A stretch of DNA of 64,000 nucleotides, taken from Myotis daubentonii. Taxonomy: Eukaryota; Chordata; Mammalia; Chiroptera; Vespertilionidae. The DNA is taken from assembly GCF_963259705.1 (NCBI RefSeq), contig NC_081841.1:90657063-90721062 (forward strand), given 5' to 3'. The notes below the pieces were generated by a model. That model was not told where the DNA came from, searched no databases, and worked only from the letters and a program-made list of their open reading frames with translations. The position numbers were made by a program, and so were the translations under genes. Below are positions 21,814 to 32,970 of this stretch, piece after piece; position 1 is the stretch's first letter, and every line of letters begins with the position of its first letter.

Positions 21814-22248
21814 TTTAATTACCTTAACAATATTACTGTCACCTTGTGTTGCTTTAAGCCACTAATATTGTGGCAATTTGTTACAACAGCAATAGGAAAC
21901 TAATACCTCCTCCCTTAACTTATCAAGGAAGAAGGTAAAAATGGGTAATGGAGCAAATCAGTATATTCTGCCACAATGTTTCTCTTTTAAAAATGGAAAT
22001 ATATATTCCAAAGGAAATGGGTTAATATGTCTTACTAGAAATCTTTGCTTGTAAAAATAAAAACTCAATTCCAATTCTAACTAACTTAAGGTTAAGTAAG
22101 GGGAGGAGAGGTTATAATTACAATACATTTGAATGGTTCACCCATTAAGGAAGCAGTAAAGGATGAATTGTATATCCATAAGACCTATAACCAGGGACTT
22201 GTCCAGCATCAGCATTCCTACCCCCAGCTCCCTCACTCTCTCAACTCC

Positions 22249-22251
<3 letters not shown>
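21814..22251. other. unassigned DNA with a possible LTR end
   Basis: At 21850-21910 the order TGCTTTAAGCCACTAATATT, GGCAATTTGTTACAACAGCA, ATAGGAAACTAATAC looks like the 3' end of an old repeat that recurs in mammals, perhaps a MaLR-type LTR. Nothing else recognised. Confidence 0.35.
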
Positions 22252-22304
<53 letters not shown>

Positions 22305-22306
22305 CT
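22252..22306. repeat. (TC)n microsatellite
   Basis: About 27 TC units. The two open frames with a run of Ser-Leu over it are artefacts of the repeat. Confidence 0.96.
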
Positions 22307-22409
22307 GCTTTTCTCTGTTTCAGTTCATTCTCTTCTACTGGAGATGGACTTTATTCATATGATGAGAATCAAGGCAGTGGGCATCTCTGGGTCATTCAGT
22401 AAAATTTAA

Positions 22410-23000
22410 AGACTTTCACCTAATCATTCATTCATTTGCTGTGTGTTTACTGAGCCTCTACCATGTGCCAGGCTAGTGAACAAGACAGACAAGTTCCTGG
22501 CCTCATTCTGGTAGCTGATACAGATAATAAGCAAATACATAAACAAGATCCCTAGAGATTGTAACAGGTATGATGATGAAAATGAGCAGAGATGAAATAC
22601 AGATTATGATGGAAAAGATCAGAGAAGGCTGACACAGTGCCCCAGGGGACAGCAAAGACTGCGATGGCATGTTGAAACAACACAAGGGAGGCCAGCATAC
22701 CTGCTGCCAAGTGAGTGTACAGGGACAGGAGGAGATGAGGCTAGGAGCTAGATCAACAGAGCCTCTATCTGGCTTTCCCTGGAAGAGTCCCCATTATAAC
22801 TGTCTTCCCATCATAAATATCAAGAGCCATCCCAACGTGGATCATAAATGGTACATTCACTCTCCATGTGGGCTATAGAAGTCAGGGTTTCATCCTAAGA
22901 GCAATGGAAAGACATTGGGAAGTTTTAAGCAGGGCAATTCATGATCTGATTTGTATTTAATCTCACCAAAAACCAGAGAGTGAGTTCATCAATACAGTGG
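22410..23000 (-). repeat. ancient LINE (L2-like) 3' region
   Basis: Antisense order: ATTCATTCATTTGCTGTGTG, CTCTACCATGTGCCAGGCTA near 22455, GTGAACAAGACAGACAAGTT near 22476, and later GGAAGTTTTAAGCAGGGCAA near 22917 and TTCATGATCTGATTTGTATT. Long but decayed. Confidence 0.5.
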
Positions 23001-24349
23001 AGCATTGACATTTTTTTTAATAGGAGAAATTGATATCAAGACAAAATAAAAGTAGGTAAAATCTGTGACTTCTCAGAGGCTGTAGATGCACCCTCATCCG
23101 CCCCAGCCAACACTTAATACCCCTGCTGTGTGTGTTATTCTTCCCACTTCCCTAAACTCAGACGCACTCGGAGGCAGAGCAGGGCTGCAGCTCTGGGTCG
23201 CATGGCAACTTGGCAATACAATGCTTCCAGGCTAAAATCCAGCTTCCATGGATTCATGCTGTTTCACCCACAAATATTTACCTTCCCTGGCTCCTGGGGC
23301 TAACTGAAGGGGCAGGGCTGGGGCTGGGCTCTCCCATCGGCAGCCACAGGACAAGAATGGCAGCCCCGTGCTTCATCTGCACATCCACACAGTGTCCTTT
23401 TCAAATTAGGAAAAGAATTCATAGTCATACCCTGCCCTTGCCACTCCCCTGCTGGATTTGACATTGCATCTCTGTATAACGATTTCTCCTAGAAACTGCA
23501 GTTATCCTCAGCAGCCCGCCTGTCCTACAGCTGCCTCCGGAAGAGAGAATCTCAGGACCAAACACTAGAGCTTATTATACCAGTGTTTCCTGCCAAGATT
23601 TACTTCTATTACGAAATGGTATGTGCTTACTGTAAAAGGTTCAAGAAGAGACGGTGGGGACTGAAATGTGACTCTCCCCCTTGATCCCATCACTGGCCCA
23701 GTGGAGGCCCTCCCCTGGAGCCTCTCTGATAGGCGCTGGCCATTTTTCTATGCAGATTTAAGCAAATGGAGAAATACACATTGACACTTAAATAGGTCAC
23801 CCTAAAGGCTTCCAGGTGGTTTTATGATGACAAGCAAGTTCGGGTCTGAGAAACCACGAAGTGGAGTCGCATCACAGTCCTCCGGCAAGACCTGAAGGCT
23901 TGGCCTGCCTGCAAAGTGGAACCGCTGGGTCAACTCCGGGGATGACTCACAACAGGGTCCGGCAACCAAATTCAATCTCCAGGCCCAGGAGGAATTCAGA
24001 ACATGAGATGTGGTTACAGCTCTGAAAACTGACCCCAAGCTTGAGTCAAGGAGGCCAATAGATGGAGGCAGGGGCTCCGAGCACAGGGTCTGGTCAGGAG
24101 GGAAGAGGGAGCACTGGGGTCTACTGTGGTCACTGGGGTGAGGGGAAGGGAGCAGAAGAGGTAAGCCAGGAGGGCAGAGGGGTTTGCCTTAGAGAGGAAA
24201 CCCCGCTGAGGACACAGAACACGGCCCCGAAGGAGAGGAGAGAGGAGGCTGGGAGGACTCCAGCTGGGGAGCTGTGAGAGTGAGGGGCAGAGGTGGGAGA
24301 TACCAGGTGGGGAGATGTCCTCTTTGAAAGACTTCCAATACTAACTTCT
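23001..24349. other. unassigned DNA
   Basis: About 1.35 kb without a gene. Rather GC-rich from 23080 to 24300 with purine-rich patches (24060-24300). A possible ancient LINE piece lies at 23600-23760 (ATGGTATGTGCTTACTGTAA then TTTTTCTATGCAGATTTAAG). The overlapping frames here lack domains. Confidence 0.4.
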
Positions 24350-24835
24350 AAAAATACTACACGTTGCCTTCTAGGTATTTTTCTTGTGTATTTTATGGTG
24401 ATAAAATATAGCAGTTTAACCATTTTTTCGTGTTCCGTGGTATTAAGTACACTCATGTTACTGTGCACCCGCCACCACCGCGCACCTGAAGAACTCTTTT
24501 TATCTGCAAAACCGAAACCCTGTCCCCATTTAAGCACAAACTCCCAGCCCCTGGCACCTATCATCTACTTTTTGTCTCTAGGAATTCGATTACCTCATGT
24601 AAGTGCAATCATACAATGCTTGGCTTTTTGTGACTGACTGACTCCACCTGGCACAATGTCTCCAAGGCCCATTCACGCCGCCAGAATGTTCTCCCTTTTC
24701 GAGGCTGAGTAATGTTCTATTGTGTGGATGTAGCACTTTCTTTATCCACTCGTCTGTGGATGGACATTCGGGTTTCTCCCACTTTTTGGATATTGTGAAA
24801 AATGCTTCCATGAACCTAAGTATACTCTCAGAAAT
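24350..24835 (-). mobile_element. old L1 (L1M-type) 3' end
   Basis: Antisense 3' UTR and ORF2 end: AACCATTTTTTCGTGTTCCG near 24418, CAGCCCCTGGCACCTATCAT near 24545, TGGCTTTTTGTGACTGACTG near 24620, and TCTGTGGATGGACATTCGGG near 24753. On the minus strand a remnant frame (24590-24811) reads KKWEKPECPSTDEWIKK, matching the L1 ORF2p C-terminal pattern. Confidence 0.75.
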
Positions 24836-25112
24836 TTTTCTAAATGAAATATTTCAAACCAGGAAAGGTGAGCAGGTTTTCTGTCAGAGTTGTTCTGTTT
24901 TGTTTTTTAGACAGACAAGGGCGTTCCTGGGCGAAGGAAAGGGTGATGAAAGTGTGGCCTGGGGAAGCATGGCGTGATCGATGAGTGGTGGCAGCAGCAT
25001 AAGAGAGGGGTGGAGTGAAAGGTGAAGTAAGAAACACGTGTGGGTCAGGTTGTCGAAGTCTAAAAATATGGAAAAGAATAGAATATACACACCATCCAGT
25101 TCTGTCATGTCT

Positions 25113-25311
25113 CTTTTTTTTCCAGAGAGGAAGAGAGAGGGAGAGAGAGATAGAAACATCAATGATGAGAGAGAATCATTGATCGGCTGCCTCCCGCACG
25201 CCCCACACTGGGGATCGAGCCCACAACCCAGGCATGTGCCCTGATGGGGAACTGAACCATGACCTTCTGGTTCACAGACCCACACTCAACCACTGAGCCA
25301 CACCAGCTGGG
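25113..25311 (-). mobile_element. VES-type SINE
   Basis: Reverse VES: B-box complement GGGGATCGAGCCCACAACCC near 25210, head complement GAGCCACACCAGCTGGGC at right, T tail at left. Target duplication CTRTCATGTCT (25102-25112 / 25312-25322). Confidence 0.95.
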
Positions 25312-25322
25312 CTATCATGTCT

Positions 25323-25940
25323 TAATATGTGACCGTATTTGCCCTATTGTTAAAAGAAATACTACATTATTATGGAAACAATTGGTGCTTACTGCATAAA
25401 CCTTCCCCCATTCCCTTCTTTCATTCCCCTTCACAATGGCAACCATTTTCCTGAATTTTAAGTTTATTTTTCCAGGTTTTATGATTTTACTACATATATC
25501 AATCATGTAGTGATTTGTATACTTTAAACTTTATTATATGATTATATGAATGGCATCATACTCTGCATACTTCCCTTTGCAATTTGTTTTATTTTCCATC
25601 AATATTGCTATAGAGATTTGCCTAGATTAGTTCACATTAATATTCCATTGTGTGAATATTCCTCACTGTATTTTTGTACCATTATAGCAATGCTACGATG
25701 AACACAGTCTTATACATTTACTTTGTTTCCATAGGTGAGACTCCAGGCTCTGGGCCTAGGTGGGGAATTGCTCGGTGGCAGGGTAATGTGCATCTTCCAC
25801 TTTACTTGTAAAGTCAAACTGTCCGCCAACAAAGTGGTGGTATCAGTGTATAGTCCCTCAGGAGTGTACGATCATTTCCATATTGCCCATCCTTGCCAAC
25901 AGTAAATATTGTCGGATGTTTACATTTTTAACAAGTTGGG
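25323..25940 (-). mobile_element. very old L1, segment 1 (3' end)
   Basis: Antisense L1 3' end: ATTGGTGCTTACTGCATAAA near 25381, ATTAATATTCCATTGTGTGA near 25637, and ATTATAGCAATGCTACGATG near 25681. First piece of an element that appears to continue to about 31.6 kb around later insertions. Confidence 0.5.
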
Positions 25941-25944
25941 AAAA

Positions 25945-26165
25945 TAGATAGTGGTTAAGAGCCCATGTGTTTGAGTAAAACGCTTGATGTCTGTAATTGT
26001 TTGAGCTTGGTTTTAACCGCCTGTAGTTGTTTGAGCTTGGGCCCTACTTTCCCTCTCTGGAAGAAAAAGGTGGCAGTAGCAACCTCATGCTGTTATTGTG
26101 AGGATTAAGTGTGTTAGCACATGGAAAACACCTGGAACAACATATGGTTAGCACAAAGTAACTCT
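25945..26165 (+). repeat. MIR SINE
   Basis: Sense MIR: GATAGTGGTTAAGAGCCCAT near 25948, TTATTGTGAGGATTAAGTGT near 26093, and AACACCTGGAACAACATATG near 26127. A 21-25 base block around GTTTGAGCTTGG is present twice (near 26000 and 26030). MIR activity predates the other insertions here, so its placement inside an L1 should be read with care. Confidence 0.6.
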
Positions 26166-26367
26166 TAGCCTGTTTCAAAATTTTAAATTGGCCATTCAAG
26201 TCTTGTCTTCTGTAAATTTCCTATTTTTTCCCCCGTATCCCAGACCTTTTCATAATAATTTGTAGATATCCTTTAAATATCCTGAGTAATAATCATTTGT
26301 AGTTATATGCTCTGAATATCTTGTTTTAGCCAGTGGCTTATCATTTTAGTGTTTTTGTTGTTGTTAA
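26166..26367 (-). mobile_element. very old L1, segment 2
   Basis: Antisense ORF2/3' region: GTCTTGTCTTCTGTAAATTT near 26200, then AATAATTTGTAGATATCCTT and CAGTGGCTTATCATTTTAGT near 26331. Confidence 0.5.
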
Positions 26368-26429
26368 TCCTCACCCCAAGGATATTTTTTCCAGTTATTT
26401 TTAGAAGGAGTGAAAGGGAGGAAGGGGAA

Positions 26430-26477
<48 letters not shown>

Positions 26478-26635
26478 TTGATGTGAGAGAGACACATCGG
26501 CTGGTTGCCTCCCACACGTTCTCTGACCAGGGCCAGGGAACACACCTGCAACCCAGATATGTGCCCTGGGAATTGAGCCCTTGACTCTTGGGTGCATGGG
26601 CCACTGCTCTAACCACTTAGAACACCAGCTAGGGC
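26368..26635 (-). mobile_element. older VES-related SINE with (GA)n
   Basis: Begins with the older-subfamily tail complement AATCCTCACCCCAAGGATAT, then a GA run of about 21 units (26431-26473), B-box area near 26550-26580 and head complement ACACCAGCTAGGGCT. The 26303-26616 open frames read this GA run. Target duplication not clear. Confidence 0.85.
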
Positions 26636-27515
26636 TAGGTTTTTTTTAAAATTTAATTTATTGGGATAACATTAGTTTGCAAAACCATACCAGTTTCAAG
26701 TGTAAAACTCAATAAAAACATCTTCTACACACTGCATCGTATACCCGTCGCCCCAAGTAAAGTCTCTTTCCATGCTCATTTCCCCTCCTTTCTTTGCCCA
26801 CCTCCACCTAGCTCCACCCCCCTTTCCCTCTGGCTATCCCCACACTGTGGTCTGTAACTATGTGTTATGTATATATGTTATGGGGCTAATCCCTTCACCT
26901 TCTTTCATCCAGTCCTCCCAACCTTCTCCCCACTGTCAGGCTGTTCCATGTCTCGCTTCTGTTTCTATTTTGTTCATCAGTTTATTTTGTTCATTAATTC
27001 CACACATAAGTGAGATCATGTGATACTTAGCTTTCTTTGACTGACTTATTTCATATAGCATAGTAATCTTCAGGTCCTTCCATGCTGTCACAAAAGGTAA
27101 GAGATCCTTCTTTTTTTACAGCCATGTAGTATTCCATTGTGTAAATGTCCCACAGCTTTTTTATCCATTCATGTACTAATGGGCACTTGGGCTCTTTCCA
27201 GATCTTAACTATTGTAAATAATGCTGCTATGAACATAGGGGTGCATATATTCTTTTGAATTAGTATTCTGGGTTTCTTAGGATATGTTCCCAGAAGTGGG
27301 ATCATATCAAAAGGTAGTTCCATTTTTAATTTTTTGAGGAAACTCCATTCTGTTTTCTATAGTGGCTGCACCAGTCTGCATTCCTACCAGCAGTGAACTA
27401 GGGTTCACTTTTCCCCACATCCTCACCAGCACTTGTTTGTTGATTTATTGATGATAGCCATTCTGGCAGGTATGACGTGATACCTCATTGTGGTTTTAAT
27501 ATTTTCGTTTCTAAT
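26636..27515 (-). mobile_element. younger L1 3' end, 5'-truncated
   Basis: Antisense L1: poly(T) start (complement of the A tail), GTTTGCAAAACCATACCAGT near 26678, GAGATCATGTGATACTTAGC near 27011, GTAGTATTCCATTGTGTAAA near 27126, CTGCTATGAACATAGGGGTG near 27224 and GGTATGACGTGATACCTCAT near 27469. It breaks off at about 27515 where the older L1 resumes. Confidence 0.85.
27051..27323 (-). pseudogene. L1 ORF2p C-terminal remnant
   Basis: A 90-codon open frame reads [12 protein letters not shown], then CTPMFIAALFTIVKIWKEPKCP and HEWIKKLWDIYTMEYYMAVKK-like order (shown in short pieces), the known C-terminal signature of mammalian L1 ORF2p. Endonuclease and reverse transcriptase domains are missing because the copy is 5'-truncated, so it is not functional. 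Confidence 0.9.
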
Positions 27516-28000
27516 GACAGCCTTTGCCGTGACATTTTGATCAGAATCTAGTCAAATGTACCATCCCTTGTATTCTTTTTCCCCTTGTTTAATACATTTG
27601 TTCCCTTGCTCCAGTCATAAAAAAATATTCTAAAATATTTTCTTTCTAAAAGTTGTTTTTAAAGTTTGTTCTTCACATTTAAGATTTTAGGATTTAATCC
27701 ACCTGGAATTTAACTTTGTGACTAGTGTCAGGAAAGGATTTTTTTTTTCTTTAACCACTTTTCCGTACAGGAAACCAAATGTTGTGGTATTATTAATTGA
27801 ATTTGCAATGTCACTTTTTGTCCCATATTATTTCTATAGATGTATAGGTCTGGTTTTAGCCTCTTTGTTCTATTCCTTTTTCTCCCCGCCCCCTCCCCCC
27901 GCCCTAAATACTTGACCATCTTAATTATAGTAGCATTAATATTAACCTTGATGTGTTGGATTATTCCACTGCCACCTTGGTTGAGCTAAGAATTTTCTTC
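27516..28000 (-). mobile_element. very old L1, segment 3 (ORF2)
   Basis: Antisense ORF2: TTGATCAGAATCTAGTCAAA near 27538, AGTTTGTTCTTCACATTTAA near 27663, TTAATCCACCTGGAATTTAA near 27695, and ATTTCTATAGATGTATAGGT. It continues the element from segment 2 after the insertion of the SINE and the younger L1. Confidence 0.55.
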
Positions 28001-28505
28001 CCTGTATGGTTCAAGTTGGCCAAGAGAAGAATTTATTTATGTGAGACTTTGGGATGTGGGAGGGAAGGAAGGCCATTACTCTCTAAAGGTCTTCACAGTT
28101 AGGTGGACTGACAAACAGACATAGAAGTGCCAAAGGATTTCAACTTGCTCTTGCTCTCCTCTGCTTTGCGTCCAGCTCTTCTTCACAACTGCTGGTCTCG
28201 TAGCCCAAGGTCTACTACCAGACACTTGGCTAAGATCCAGCGAGGAAGTGGCCACAGGAAGCAATGGCTTGGCCACTCCCCAGGCTCTCCTCTGCAGTAC
28301 ATCTTCAGTAGCTGAATGTGTGCTTAGCTTCTTAGGTTTCCCTGTAAACTCTGACTTGCCCACCCACACCTGTGCTTCTAGAGGACTGATTCTTCTCTGA
28401 TCCTCCAGCTTTTCCTTCCAGATCTCATTTCCTAGCTGCTCTCACTGTTATATAAGGTCTACTTCCTAGACTAATTCATTAGGCCGTAACACACATTGCA
28501 GCTCT
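28001..28505. other. unassigned insert within the L1 mosaic
   Basis: Contains no L1 landmark, no simple repeat and no family I can name. It may be an older unnamed repeat that entered the L1. Confidence 0.4.
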
Positions 28506-28630
28506 GATTTATTCCTCCCTCCCTCCCTTCCTTCCTTCCTCCCATCCATTCATCTTTCCTTCCTTCCTTTATCCCTCCCTCCCTTCTTTCCTTCCTTCCT
28601 TCCTTCCTTCCTTCCTTCCTTCCTTCCTTT
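28506..28630. repeat. (CCTT)n tetranucleotide repeat
   Basis: CTTC/CCTT-type units, pure from about 28580 to 28629 and interrupted before. It directly adjoins the T-rich start of the L1 tail that follows, so it may have grown from the L1 poly(A). Confidence 0.9.
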
Positions 28631-29014
28631 CTCTTTATTGTTGAGACTATTACAGATGGCCCCATTTTTCTCCCCTCGAACCCCTCCCCCCCCACTCCCG
28701 CCCCTTCCCCAAGCCTTCTCTGCACGATTGTCCATGGGTTATGCATATATGCATATACATTCTTTGGCTAATCTCTCCCCCCACTCCGTTCCCTCTGAGA
28801 TTCATCAGTCTGTTGCATGCTTCAGTGTCTCTGGGCATTTTTGTTCATCAGGTTATTTTGTTCATTAGACTCCACATATGAGTAAGATCATGTGATACTT
28901 GCCTTTCCCTGACTGGCTTATTTTAGTTAGCATAATACTCTCCAGGTCCCTCCATGTTGCCTCAAAGGGTAAGAGATCCTTCTTTTTTACAGCTGCATAG
29001 TATTCCATTGTGTG
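28631..29014 (-). mobile_element. younger L1 3' end, 5'-truncated
   Basis: Antisense bat-type L1 tail: TCTTTATTGTTGAGACTATT at 28632, C-rich 3' UTR near 28680-28710, GCATATATGCATATACATTC near 28743, GATCATGTGATACTTGCCTT near 28887, ending ATTCCATTGTGTGC at about 29014. Matches the copies at 34686 and 52509. Confidence 0.85.
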
Positions 29015-29580
29015 CAACGCTGCTTTCTTGATTGAATCCTGACCAACACACTGGATATAGTAGCATGAGTCTTCCCTTCTTGGTCTTCTTCAAACTTCTT
29101 TCTCTTTGTTCTTTCATATGACTTTGTAAATCATCTTATCAAGTATCGAAAAAAATCAATTGGGATTCTGGTTGGAATTGTTTTGAATTTATTAATTAAT
29201 TTGGGGAGAAATTGTCTTTTTATAATATTGAATCTTTTAATAGTTATTTATTGGTGCAAGTTATTTTTATACTAATATTAAAATTAGTAATTTTCTGATC
29301 TCTTATATTAATTTTAATAATTTGTATTTTCTCTTAGATCCTGTGAAGGCAATAATTTTTCTGTGAATAGTGATAGTTTTGTGTTTTTCTTTTCTTTTCC
29401 AATTCACATGTTTTTCTTTTCCTGTCTTACTGCTCGACTGGGACTTTCAAACAGCAACTAGATGGAAATGGTGTTAATTAATTAGCATCTTGTCTTATTC
29501 CTGATATTAACGGGAATAATTGTAAAGTTTCACCAGCAAATATAATGTTTGCTACAATTTTCTAATAGATATATTTATTT
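29015..29580 (-). mobile_element. very old L1, segment 4 (ORF2)
   Basis: Antisense ORF2: CTTGATTGAATCCTGACCAA near 29027, AGTATCGAAAAAAATCAATT near 29142, GGTTGGAATTGTTTTGAATT near 29170 and TCTAATAGATATATTTATTT near 29560. Confidence 0.55.
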
Positions 29581-29584
29581 AACT

Positions 29585-30670
29585 AAGATAATTCCCCCCT
29601 ACAACTCAAAAACAAACAAAAAAATCAAATAGCTTCATTTAAAAATGGGCAAAGACTTCAATAGACATTTCTCAAAAAAAGACATACAAATGGCCAACAG
29701 GTATATGAAAAGGTGCTCAACATCATAATCATCGGGGAAATGCAAAAAAAAACCACAATGAGATATCACCTCACACCTGTTAGGATGGCTATTAGCAAAA
29801 AAAAAAAGTAACACGTGTTGGCAAGGATGTGGAGAAACTGGAACCTTTGTGCACCACTGGGTGCAAATGTAAAATGGTGCAGCCACTATGGAAAACACTA
29901 TGGAGGTTCCTCAAAAAATTAAAAATATAACTACTACATGACCTAGCCTTCTCCTCTATATCTCTATATACATCCAAAAGAACTGAAATTAAGATCTTGA
30001 AAAGATATTTGTACCTCCATATTCACTACAGTATTATTCACAATAGCCAACATATGGAACAACCCAAATGTGTATTGACAGATGAATGGGTAAATAAAAT
30101 GTAGTATATATACAATAGAATATTATTCAAACTTTAAAAAGAACAAAATCTTATCATTTGTGACAACATGGGTGGAACTGGAAGATATATTATGTGAATA
30201 ATCCAGGCGCAGTAGGACAAATATCCCCTTATATGAGGTATCTTACATTGTCAAACTTATATAAGCAGAAAATAGAATGGTGGTTGCCAGGGGATAGGGA
30301 GGGGGGGAAATGGGGAAGTATTCAATGGCTATAAAGTTACAGTTATACAAAATATGTAAGTCCTAGAGATCTGGTGTACAACATAGGGCCTATAGCTAAC
30401 AATATGGAACTGTGCACTTAACGATTTGCTGAGGAAATAATCTCGTGTTGTGTTCTGATCACACACATAAAGAAAGGAAGGAAGGGATTAAAGAAGGAAG
30501 GAAGGAAAGAAAAAGGAAAAATACCCAAGGAAACTTTTGAAGGTGATGTTTATTACCTTAATGTTGGTAATGGTAACATAAGTGAATGCATATGTCTAAA
30601 ATTATCAAATTGTATACATTCAATATGTGTGGATTTGGTATATTAATTATACTTCAATAAAACCGTATAA
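29585..30670 (+). mobile_element. L1 3' end, sense, inside the old antisense L1
   Basis: Sense L1: AAAAATGGGCAAAGACTTCA near 29640, ACAATGAGATATCACCTCAC near 29755, GGCAAGGATGTGGAGAAACT near 29820, TTGTGACAACATGGGTGGAA near 30157, GGTGGTTGCCAGGGGATAGG near 30278 and TTATACTTCAATAAAACCGT at the end. A complete 3' end in the opposite orientation to its host element. Confidence 0.85.
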
Positions 30671-30945
30671 ATAAATGGACTAATTAATTAGTCAATTAAT
30701 TACTTAAACGCCAGGCTCATGCAACAGAGAAAGGGTATGCTCTTTCTTTACAAAGGAGAATTTGGGGAAAGATTTCCATCTCCAAATTGTCCCCTAACAT
30801 GGACAACCTACCTTAACTACATCAAATAATGTCCAATATTCAGAATGATCTCATTTTATAAAATAAATGTGTGCCAAATAAAATTGCCTCTTAATTACAT
30901 TTTTGTTTTTTAAATATGAAAAAGTATTATATTTTAACAAATTAT

Positions 30946-31600
30946 TTTTTTGTCTCTATAAAAATAACTGTGTTTTTTCTCTTGCAATTTGTTAATGTGG
31001 TAAATTATATTGACAGATTTTTCTCATATTAAACTATCCATGCTTTTCTGGGATAAACCCAACTTAGTCATAATGTATTATTGTTTTGTTTCTGAGTTAT
31101 TAACTTTGCTAAATTTTATTAGAACTTATAGCTTTATATTTACAAGTGAGGTTGGTTTACAATTTTTTTCAATTATCCTTGTCCTATTCTGGATTCAAGT
31201 TTGTGCCAGACTAACAAAACTAGTTTGGGGGTATTTTTTTTTCTTTCATTCTCTATTTGCATTCTTTGGAATAGTTCCTAGACAATTGGGACCATATGTT
31301 CCTTGGAAATTTGTAAAGACTCACCTGTAGGAAACTATTTCTTAATTATAATTTGGGTAGATTTAAAGTCTCTTTTGGTCATAGGATTTAGGTCACTTAT
31401 TCCTCTTGAATCAGTTAAAATTGATTATAGTTTTCTGGAGAATGGACCATTTTGTATATTTTAAATTAATTGACATAAAGTTGTACACGATTATCCCATG
31501 TTGCCTCTTTTAATTTCTGGGTGTATTTGTGGTTACGTTGCTTTCTAATTTCAATATTGTTTTGGATATCTTTTATATATAACGCCATGCTGAGAATGAC
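30946..31600 (-). mobile_element. very old L1, segment 5 (ORF2)
   Basis: Antisense ORF2, further 5': TGCAATTTGTTAATGTGGTA near 30983, TTTTCTGGGATAAACCCAAC near 31042, TTAACTTTGCTAAATTTTAT near 31099, GTTGTACACGATTATCCCAT near 31480 and CTAATTTCAATATTGTTTTG. The 30671-30945 stretch just before holds AT-rich DNA that I cannot place. Confidence 0.6.
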
Positions 31601-32404
31601 GTAAGGAAGACCAGTTTTAAATGGGTTATAGTAGCCAATGCTTACAACAGCCCAGAGTTTGAAGTAGGAATAGAAATGGGAATACCACTGGAAGTATGTC
31701 CCTGTAACTTCTGTGTACGGTCCCTAATTCCTCCCTGTGGAATTTCAGAGCTGCAAATACATGTTTGCACATACATCTTAGAAATGTGCACTCTTATGTA
31801 AATGAAAAGGAGTGGTGCTCTTTTTCCTCTAAATTGCTCCCTCCACTCAGAAAACAGAAGAACAGAAGCCAATAACCTACATCTCTTGCAGTTTAAGCAA
31901 CCTGAGTTTTTTTGACAGTTACTCAAACACTGGATCCCACGCTCTTGGCCAGCACTTCCCTTCTAGTGAACCATCCCAGTGCACCAGCATCCTAACCTGA
32001 GTCCTTTACTCCAGGTATAGTCTCACCTACACGGTAGGATGGATCCAGTAGGACTGCACTCTCCCACTAGTGCTCCCTATAATACATTGATTTTCTGCTC
32101 ACTTCATCACACTATTGATTCATGTTAATTTTGTAGTCAGCCAGACATTTGGGTCTTTTTCACACAAGCTGTTGAGAAATCTTTATTCCCAAGTAATATG
32201 AGAGCAGGGCACCATTATGTAATTCCCTGGTCTACCGACTTACAAAGAGAGTTTAAAGCATGCCAGGGCTATAGGCAAGCATCCTCATAAACACAGATGG
32301 AGGAGCTAGCAGACAGTCTGTCCTCAGCAATCTAGAGGGAGAAATCCCTCTTGATAAAGGAAGGCATGTCAGCTGAGTCATACCATAGTCCTTTGCCAGC
32401 TGCA
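31601..32404. other. unassigned DNA
   Basis: About 0.8 kb with no gene or named repeat. Confidence 0.4.
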
Positions 32405-32690
32405 GGAGAATTATCATTTATTGAGAGCCTAGAGGGTGCCAAGGCTATGTTAGATGCTTTACATATGTTATCTCTGCTTTAGTCCTCATAACAACACCGT
32501 ATCAAGGTGTTGGTCTAAATAAATAAAGATGTAAATAAATAAATGCCAGGTAAAGTTACCTCATTTTTTAATGAGGAAACCAAAACTCAGAGCACGACTT
32601 GCCCAAAGTAATACAGCTAGAAAGTCATGGGGCCTTACTTGACTCTAAAATCTGTATAATTTCTTCTACACTGTCAGCCAGGAGAGAATG
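32405..32690 (-). repeat. MIR SINE with a small insert
   Basis: Antisense MIR: TTTATTGAGAGCCTAGAGGG near 32417, TTTAGTCCTCATAACAACAC near 32478, AATGAGGAAACCAAAACTCA near 32569, CAGCTAGAAAGTCATGGGGC. It is interrupted by a TAAATAAA-rich block (32516-32546). Confidence 0.7.
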
Positions 32691-32724
32691 AATTCAGGTG
32701 GAGGCATCAAGAAGCAAAGACACT

Positions 32725-32970
32725 TGTGTAACGCTTTATAATTTAATGAAGGCCTTTTACCTACATTAACGCATTTGATTTGATCCTCATCACATCCTCA
32801 TGTGATAGGCAGACCAGGTGATGCAATCTTTATTTTACAGGTAAAGATATCAGTGCGTAGAGAATCAAATGACTTACCTGAGGTCACCCAGCCAGCCAGT
32901 GAGATTGCTGGGCAGACCTTGACCCCAGACTCTCTGACAGCAAGCACCCTTCCAGGCAGCTGGTGTAGGG
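32725..32970 (-). repeat. MIR SINE
   Basis: Second antisense MIR copy just after the first: TTTGATCCTCATCACATCCT near 32779, CTTTATTTTACAGGTAAAGA near 32828, ACCTGAGGTCACCCAGCCAG near 32876. Confidence 0.7.

Noticed and set aside
27051..27323. Possible functional L1 protein
   Set aside because: Only the C-terminal tip of ORF2p remains; the element is 5'-truncated with no endonuclease or reverse transcriptase domain.
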